Program-made: the position numbers and the translations under genes | Origin: Isoetes taiwanensis | Lineage: Eukaryota > Streptophyta > Lycopodiopsida > Isoetales > Isoetaceae | Direction of reading: 5' to 3' | Length of the DNA: 64,000 bases | Assembly: GCA_021234155.1 (NCBI GenBank) | Contig: JAJEKV010000025.1 | Location: forward strand, 3,123,339 to 3,187,338 | Notes under the pieces: model-generated | What the model saw: the letters and a program-made list of their open reading frames with translations, nothing else | Told to the model about the DNA's origin: nothing | Database searches by the model: none | Part shown: positions 58,304-64,000 of the stretch, piece after piece | Layout of the letters: each line of letters begins with the position of its first letter | Position numbering within the stretch: the stretch's first letter is position 1

Positions 58304-58420
58304 AGGGGAATGGAGGTTGGTCCTCCATTCTCGGTTTTGCAGGTGACCCGCTCCCGGCTAATGCCGGTCGCGGGACCCCACCTGCAAAACCTGGAATGGA
58401 GTCCCAACCTCCATTCCCCT
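58304..58420. repeat. 117-bp near-perfect foldback
   Basis: Arms of about 55 bp pair: aggggaatggaggttggtcc on the left, and the complement of the right arm begins aggggaatggaggttgggac. Further matches cover gttttgcaggtg. The loop is only a few bases. TA dinucleotides flank it on both sides if the outermost bases are excluded, as in small TA-targeting MITEs. A microRNA-like precursor is an alternative. Confidence 0.8.
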
Positions 58421-58514
58421 ATACTTCATCCTACCGAATCCTCTTTGAAGCTTGTAAAATAGACACAACACCAATCATCTTTGCAGCAACACTGGAATAT
58501 ACCCATAAGCAACA
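58421..58514. other. Spacer before the second module copy
   Basis: Short stretch without recognisable features. Confidence 0.5.
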
Positions 58515-59045
58515 CTAGTGAAAGATCTACAAGGTAGCTCAAGCACAACTCAATCTATAAATCAAACATCAAGCAATTCAAGTCTTGAGAAAAAACAGCC
58601 TGAGATATATGTCTCACCCTTTCAAAATAGATTTGGGGCTTCTAAAACTATATCACACTTAGCAGAGCTATGGATGATAGAGAAAGGCTAGGCAAAAGGA
58701 GCAGAATCAGATGAATGATTTAGCAGAGGAGTGGAGTTTTGGAGTCTGGCTATGAGGTTTGTCCAGGTCAGAAGAATGGCCTTCAGAGATTTGGCATGCT
58801 TTTCTTTGCAATTCCAGCCTGTGCATTTCAGAGAAACAGTGCAAACAAGGCTAAAATTACATCTGATGGAGCTTGCAGATGCATAGATGCATGGAGCACA
58901 GATGCACAGATGCTTCCAAATAACTCTACACCAGAAATAATCCCTGGATCTCAGTAGGACCTCCATTCAGTGGCTTCATAAGGCAAAAAATAAGATCATT
59001 TGGGTGCGACTACATAATCATAACAGAACCAATTTGAATATCTAG
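58515..59045 (+). repeat. Dispersed module, second copy, with short family tail
   Basis: It aligns with 52500-52990 (ttttggagtctggct, gaggtttgt) and then with the start of the dispersed family (gcttcataaggcaaaaaata, gatcatttgggtgcgac). It passes directly into the PPR pseudogene. Confidence 0.7.
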
Positions 59046-59125
59046 CATAATAACAGGGGGTTGTCTTTGTATTTTTTGTACGATTTTCAAGTGGAAGTAT
59101 TGTTGAGGCAAATTCTGCCTTTATT

Positions 59126-60250
59126 ATGGTCCTACAAGCCACAATTTATACGTGGAGTGCCATTGTTTTGGCCAATGTGGACCTTGGACAGGCTGAAGCT
59201 GCAGTTGAACTTTATTGCAGAATGAAACAATCAGATAGTGAGAATGACCATGACCAGCATATTTATGTTTCTTCCCTAAAAGCATGCTCTTCAGCGTCAT
59301 TATCTTTGCCAGGGAAGACTTGTGCATAATCAGATCATTTGCAGTGCACACTCTCCTAATGTTTTTGTGACAAGCACTTTGGTGGATGTGTATGCAAAAT
59401 GTGGCGACTTGGAAAAGGCAATTAGACTCTTTGAGAATTCTCCAGTCCATAATGTGGTTTTGTGGGGAATCATGATTTCTGGGTATGTCCATAATAGATG
59501 TGGCCTTCTTGCTCTAGATTGTTATGAGAAGATGAATCAGGTGGGAATAGAACCTGACGTGGTTACATTTATGAGCATTCTAAAGGCATGTGCTAGTGTT
59601 CGCATGCTGGAAAGGGGCAGGTGCATCCACTCATGTATAACAAAAACTCAGTTTCATTTCCATGCCTATATTGGGAACGCTCTGGTAGATATGTATGCTA
59701 AATGTGGGAGCTTGGAGGAGGCATGCAAAGTTTTTGAAGAGTTGCCAAATCGGAATGCAGTATCATAGAATGCCATAATTGCAGGACTTGCCCAAAGAGG
59801 TGAAGACATATTTGCCTTAGCGTATTTTGATCAGATGCTGCAAGAAGGGATGAGTCCAGATGAGATTACATTTTCAAGCATCTTAAAAGCATGTGCCAGC
59901 ATTAGGGCCATTGAAAGAGGCAGGTACATTTATATGATGGGATCCAAGTTTCAAGCTGCTATTTTTGTGGGTAGCACATTGGTGGACATGTATGCAAAAT
60001 GTGGGAGATTAAATGAGGCTTTGGCAGTCTTTGACAATTTGGAAAATCGAGATGTGGTCACTTGGGGTGCAATGATTAATGGACATGCTGAATACAACGA
60101 CATCATTTCTCCAGTAGACTGTTTTGACAGCATGCAGAAGGCAGGGATAATGCCAGACACAGTAATATTTCTTGCCTTTTTTAAAGCATTCAGCAGCACT
60201 GGGGCCATGGATAGAGCAAGGCATATTCATGAGCAAATTATCAAGAAGAG
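59126..60250 (+). pseudogene. PLS-type pentatricopeptide repeat pseudogene
   Basis: The reading shows several PPR motifs in order: YTWSAIVLANVDLGQAEAAV, then after a one- or two-base shift near 59315 VFVTSTLVDVYAKCGDLEKA, VLWGIMISGYVHNRCG, IEPDVVTFMSILKACASV, YIGNALVDMYAKCGSLEEAC, NRNAVS. A TAG (59766-59768) follows, where functional relatives have Trp. Further motifs (MSPDEITFSSILKACASIRA, TLVDMYAKCGRLNEA, DVVTWGAMINGHAEY) run to about 60250 before the sequence leaves the family. The C-terminal E/DYW part is missing. Such proteins act in organellar RNA editing or processing; this copy is dead. Confidence 0.9.
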
Positions 60251-60298
60251 CCAGATGCAGTGTCCATGTTTTGAAACCATAAGAAACAAGTACTTTAA

Positions 60299-60383
60299 CT
60301 ATTTGGCATATTTTAAAATACTCCCTATAACTTGAGTATGTGATTTGGCAAATTCTAAAATACTTTTTATAACTTGAGTATGT
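60299..60383 (+). repeat. Tandem 42-bp repeat at the end of the PPR pseudogene
   Basis: Two copies with atttggca and taacttgagtatgtg lie head to tail where PPR similarity ends. Confidence 0.8.
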
Positions 60384-60490
60384 GGTGCAGCACCTCAGTT
60401 TTTTTTCAATGCGTTTATCTTTTTTTCTTTGTCTGATTTTGTTAGGGCCCGAAGGGCCCAAAATGTTTTTTTTAACTACCAACATATAAA

Positions 60491-60893
60491 ACATTATTAA
60501 TACAAACCATTGCATCCAACACATTTAAATGAAAATCCCCCTGAAACCCCCTTTGGTTTGGGTGCATATTCACACGGGGGGTTACTCCGGGCACCGAAAG
60601 CTGTTGGATGGGCATATTTGCCCTTTATTCCTCGATCTGGACCGTATATAGCGATCCTCATTTGTGGGGTATGCATATACAAGTTTTTGTATACTGTATA
60701 TTGAGGTTTGCAAAATACTATAAGATTTGAGGGAATGTACTTAATGGTGTTAATTTTGTACATGTATTGTAAGTTTTTAGGGGCTCTCGCTACCCTACGT
60801 AACCCCCCGTGTGAATATGCAGCCAAACCAAAGGGGGTTTCAGGGGGATTTTCATTTAAATGTGTTGGATGCAATGGTTTGTATTAATAATGT
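60491..60893. mobile_element. 403-bp element with 95-bp inverted repeats
   Basis: The arms 60491-60585 and 60799-60893 are inverted repeats with essentially one mismatch over 95 bp. Each arm has aaatgaaaatccccctgaaa and tgcatattcacacgggg. TTAA flanks tacaaaccattgc on both sides, so a TTAA-targeting MITE is possible; the palindromic surroundings make the true border uncertain. The near-identity of the arms suggests recent origin. Confidence 0.85.
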
Positions 60894-60894
60894 G

Positions 60895-61350
60895 AATGAA
60901 GCAAAAGATTAAAGAAATTATTGGGTCCAAAAACTCTTTATAAAATCAATAAGAAACACAAGTACAAGGTAATGATCCCTCCATATCTCTAAAGCATGGA
61001 GAGGCCTTGCACCAGATCATGTGGAGGTTGTCACCCTCCATAAAATCATGGAGCAGGAGAAGGAGGAGGAGCTCATGCTCCTCAAAAAATATTTATAATT
61101 TTCACCTCTTAATCTCAATCTTAAAACATATCCACTCTATCTCGACCCTTCAAATAACACCTCTTCATCTCAACCCTTGAACCTTCTTTAAATCTAAACC
61201 CTTTGAATTTTAACAATTAGATCTAGGCCCTTTAATTTTTGGTGCCTTAGATCTTTACCATATTTAGGTTGTCCATAAGGAGTCCTCTTCATCCTTAGGC
61301 ATGCAATATTACATAGTTTTTCCATGTTGACCGGGTGGCAAAAACCTGAT
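60895..61350 (+). repeat. Dispersed repeat family, copy 3
   Basis: It starts gaatgaagcaaaagattaaa directly at the right arm of the inverted-repeat element and continues in the order of copies 1 and 2, to tgttgaccgggtggcaaaaa. The left part of the family unit is missing, so the element inserted at or replaced its start. Confidence 0.75.
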
Positions 61351-62181
61351 CAATAGGGTCAGATTCCCCAACTAGTAAATAGGAATCTCCTATCTACACT
61401 TATATAATCGATTCTCGCCAAGATTCGATTTCATATTCTTTGGATTCCCGTCCGGGGGAAAAATTAGGAAGGAAAAATAATTGTGAGAAAATTTGAAGGG
61501 ACGCCACGATGTTGATCTTATCGCTTCTGCAGGACTGCGCTTCGTCAAATGCTCTTCCTCAGTCTTTGCTTTCTCCATTCATTTGCTCCATTCCGGAGCT
61601 ATTTTGTCTGTTTTCCGTGCTCATCAATGTTTTTTTGAAGTCGCACGATTTGGGAGCACGAAACTGGTCTGTATTCTTCTGCTGGCTATGGCGTCGTCGC
61701 AAGGGCAAATCCGGAGCTATTCCCTCTGTTTCCAGTGCGCATGAGCTTTGGTGGTCATTTTTGACCGATTTTTTATTTTTTTGTTTTGTGGATGCAGTGT
61801 ATTGCTGAGGCAATGGAAAAACATGGAAATGGGGAGAAAATTTGCCCCTTGTTTTTTTTTCTCGCAGGTTGCGGCTATGGCGCCTGCTTTGCCTTTTTTC
61901 TTCTTGACGGCTGCAGGTATGGAAATGGACAATGGCGCCTGCTTTCCCAAGCTTTAGTTTTTGCATGCCGATCTCCTGTTTTTCCTTAGCTATGGCCTTT
62001 TCTATTCTTTCTTGCATGTAGGTCTTCTGCCTTCCGTTTTCATATAACAATACCATATTTCCCCTTTAAAATGCTTTTATAGAGCAAGTCAGTCCACTGG
62101 GCTTACTTTGGCAGCAAATCCGACAGCTATTTGTTGTTCTTTTCTAGGATCAGATGTCCATTAGTTCTTACGAGCCGCGGG
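61351..62181. other. No recognisable gene
   Basis: Several short open frames overlap on both strands (61490-62050), none coding-like. Splice-acceptor-like cttttctag lies just before the PB1 fragment. Confidence 0.4.
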
Positions 62182-62356
62182 AAGCTTATGTGCAGCTATG
62201 GAGGAAAGATTATGCCCTGGCCCCATGATAACCAACTCCATTAAGTACACTGGAGGCGAGAGTCGTATCCTTATTGTGAATAGGAATATTTCTTTTGCAG
62301 ATCTCATGGCCAAACTTTCTAAGATCAGTGGCAAAGAAATAGCCATAAAGTATTAG
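62182..62356 (+). pseudogene. PB1-domain fragment, frameshifted
   Basis: The frame from 62182 reads KLMCSYGGKIMPWPHDNQL and then stops. One base over, from about 62243, it continues KYTGGESRILIVNRNISFAD, LMAKLSKISGKEIAIKY, with a stop at 62354-62356. This is the N-terminal half of a PB1 domain as found before Raf-like kinases in plants. The frameshift between NQL and KYTGG and the isolated context mark it as a relic exon. Confidence 0.75.
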
Positions 62357-62719
62357 CTTTTGAAGCTGATACTTTTTCATGAACTTGATGGATTCTCATA
62401 AAGACAACAGAAATCTTGATTTGCCATTTTTCTAATATTTGCTTGATGTTGCAGCGTTAGCATAGTTCAGAGTTTCTTGATGTTCAGAAGAGTTAGCAGA
62501 GTTCAGCTTTAGCAGAGTTTCTTGAGTTTCTTGTAGCATTAGCAGAGTTTCTTGAGTTTCTTGCAGCATTAGCACATTTTCATGTTGCAATACTATAAAC
62601 ATTGACATTTTCTTCCAAATTTTGTACAGATCAATTTCAAGAGGAGGAGATAGTTTACTTTCTAAACTAGGTAGTTGAAATTCTTAGCAAACATTCCCTT
62701 TTTCTCAACCCACCCTAAA
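62357..62719. repeat. Non-coding stretch with a short tandem repeat
   Basis: At about 62509-62575 two copies of a 30-bp unit with ttagcagagtttcttgagtt occur head to tail; partial copies precede them. Confidence 0.7.
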
Positions 62720-62789
62720 GACAACGGGATTGAAAAGAGAAATGTTCGCGGCGGCCTTGGCCGCCGCGATAAATTTCTTGTAATTTAAT
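62720..62789 (+). mobile_element. SINE 3' end (5'-truncated)
   Basis: The stretch agagaaatgttcgcggcggc ... aaatttcttgta matches the 3' stem-loop of the SINE at 29583-29791, with a perfect gcggcggcc-tt-ggccgccgc stem here. It ends directly at the LTR start at 62790. Confidence 0.65.
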
Positions 62790-64000
62790 TGTGACGTTCC
62801 AGGGAAATATACGCCATAAATACGTATATTTCCAGGTCTGTCACTATACAAGTCTATCTCCATAGCCTTGTATACCATAGATTGTGGCACTAGGGGGCAT
62901 GCCTAAGTTATTCATATAACTTAGCCAACCTTAGGTTAAGACCATTTTTCACGTGGCCTTAACCTATTGGGCACCCGTCACACGGACTTACCCTATTGGA
63001 GCCACGTGGCATAACATGTGAACCCTAACCTATAAAGGCCTAAACCCTAACCCTAGGCCTCTTTTTTGGCTCCAACAGTCTGGGAACCTTCTTCGCGCTC
63101 GAAACTCCGTTTCGAGGTAGGAGTGGGAGCTACCTCGAACACTTCATGGAGACGCCGGGAGCAAGAGGGAGTTCTTCGGGAGCAGGTATTTTGGCATAGA
63201 GTTCTTGGTAGATCATCTGGAAGTTAGGATTCCAAATGAGTTAGCATCTCATATCTCTAGTAGAGCCATTCTAGAGCCCTCAGTTTAGATCTTAAACCCT
63301 AATCAATGAACCATAACTGTAAGTTAGATACATATGATTAGATTTATATATTATTCGCATTATTATGATGTTACGTTATATGTGACGTTGGTTGATCATG
63401 TTTGCTCCTCTTGTATTGGGAAGGGGGGTAGAGACCTAGTAGCCATTACTTAGTAATGCTCCTAGTTTAGACCCTTTAGGAACCCACCGGGCTAGGGGGG
63501 CTATGATATGACTCAGCACTACATAACGGGGCTAGAGGCGAGACGGAGGGAGGGTCCCTGCTGAGCGCGGCTACTGGGGACCCCATAGCGGGCTAGGCTT
63601 ATGGCCGGTCATTTCGAGTGGGCCGGGCATGGGTCCGACACCTCTTGGGGCAATGGTGTCGCCCTGCCTCTCAAGAGTTGCAGGTGTCGGCCTGGCTCTT
63701 GTTTTGGGGGGTTAAGTCGGGGAAGAATCATGTGTCGCCATGATTCTCTAGCCGCCCGTGGAACCTCTAGACCCCGGGAAGGGGAGATGGAACCCTTCCT
63801 GCCTCGACGGACCGGGGAGATGCAACCTGGAGTAGTCTCGATGGGTAATACCATGAGATTGCGTATCCGGAAGGCTAGAGTCGTACCAGAGCCCGATCTA
63901 GCCCATCTGCAAAGTATGCACAGGAGGGGCGGATGGAGTGGTCAACCCTAGCCATTGTCTATAGCCAGCCCCGCCATTGTTATGACTCGGTTATCTTGAG
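62790..64000 (+). repeat. LTR D, running off the window
   Basis: It starts tgtgacgttccaggg and contains the same ordered blocks as LTRs A-C, including gtagagacct and gcacaggaggggcggatgga. The end and any internal region are outside the window, so whether it is a solo, 5' or 3' LTR is unknown. Confidence 0.82.

Overview
The window looks like land-plant nuclear DNA, most probably a fern or another large-genome, repeat-rich lineage. The reasons are a spliced SURP/CID splicing-factor gene of plant type, a PLS-type pentatricopeptide (PPR) pseudogene, a CYP74-like transit-peptide exon, several Ty3/gypsy LTR families with plant-type primer sites, Harbinger- and Mutator-type DNA elements, and tRNA-derived SINEs. 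The lineage is an inference; the species cannot be read from the sequence. Only one gene looks intact, the CHERP-like gene at 45627-49915. Almost everything else is mobile DNA or broken gene copies.

Layout. (1) 1-13830 is a tandem duplication with a unit of about 9.8 kb. Copy A (1-9167) holds repeat-rich flank DNA with an accessory ORF, then an LTR (2391-3970), a primer-binding site and a long internal region. That region carries an ORF running in frame into a histone H3 fold (4642-5925), two further unknown ORFs, and a gag truncated at 9170. Copy B (9168-13830) repeats the flank DNA and ends in a solo LTR (12207-13825) with an ATTTC target-site duplication. (2) 13831-17057 has no recognisable gene. 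(3) 17058-22007 is a 4.95-kb element with terminal inverted repeats. It carries a rightward unknown gene converging on a leftward gene set (RING-type and FCP1/HAD-type) with frame breaks. (4) 22012-24727 is the 3' end of a Ty3/gypsy element (integrase C-terminus, polypurine tract, LTR). (5) 24728-37284 is largely unassignable, with a SINE (29583-29791) and a leftward Mutator-like transposase relic (31818-33628). (6) 37290-42595 is a complete LTR element with 2.45-kb LTRs, only about 394 bp between them, and a TGCTA target duplication. (7) 42601-45300 holds direct repeats and a broken DUF2232-like exon with an internal inversion. (8) 45627-49915 is the CHERP-like gene. (9) 50995-52016 is an unknown broken ORF. 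(10) 52500-61350 is a mosaic of one dispersed repeat family, minisatellites, a Harbinger-type Pack element with a CYP74 N-terminus (56640-57496), a near-perfect foldback (58304-58420), a PPR pseudogene and a 403-bp inverted-repeat element. (11) 61350-64000 holds a PB1-domain fragment, a SINE 3' end and the start of another LTR (62790 onward).

There is no operon-like cooperation. The recurring theme is gene capture: histone H3 in an LTR element, RING and HAD genes in a TIR element, and a CYP74 transit peptide in a Harbinger-type element. The strongest lead is the histone H3 fold fused in frame to a retrotransposon accessory ORF.
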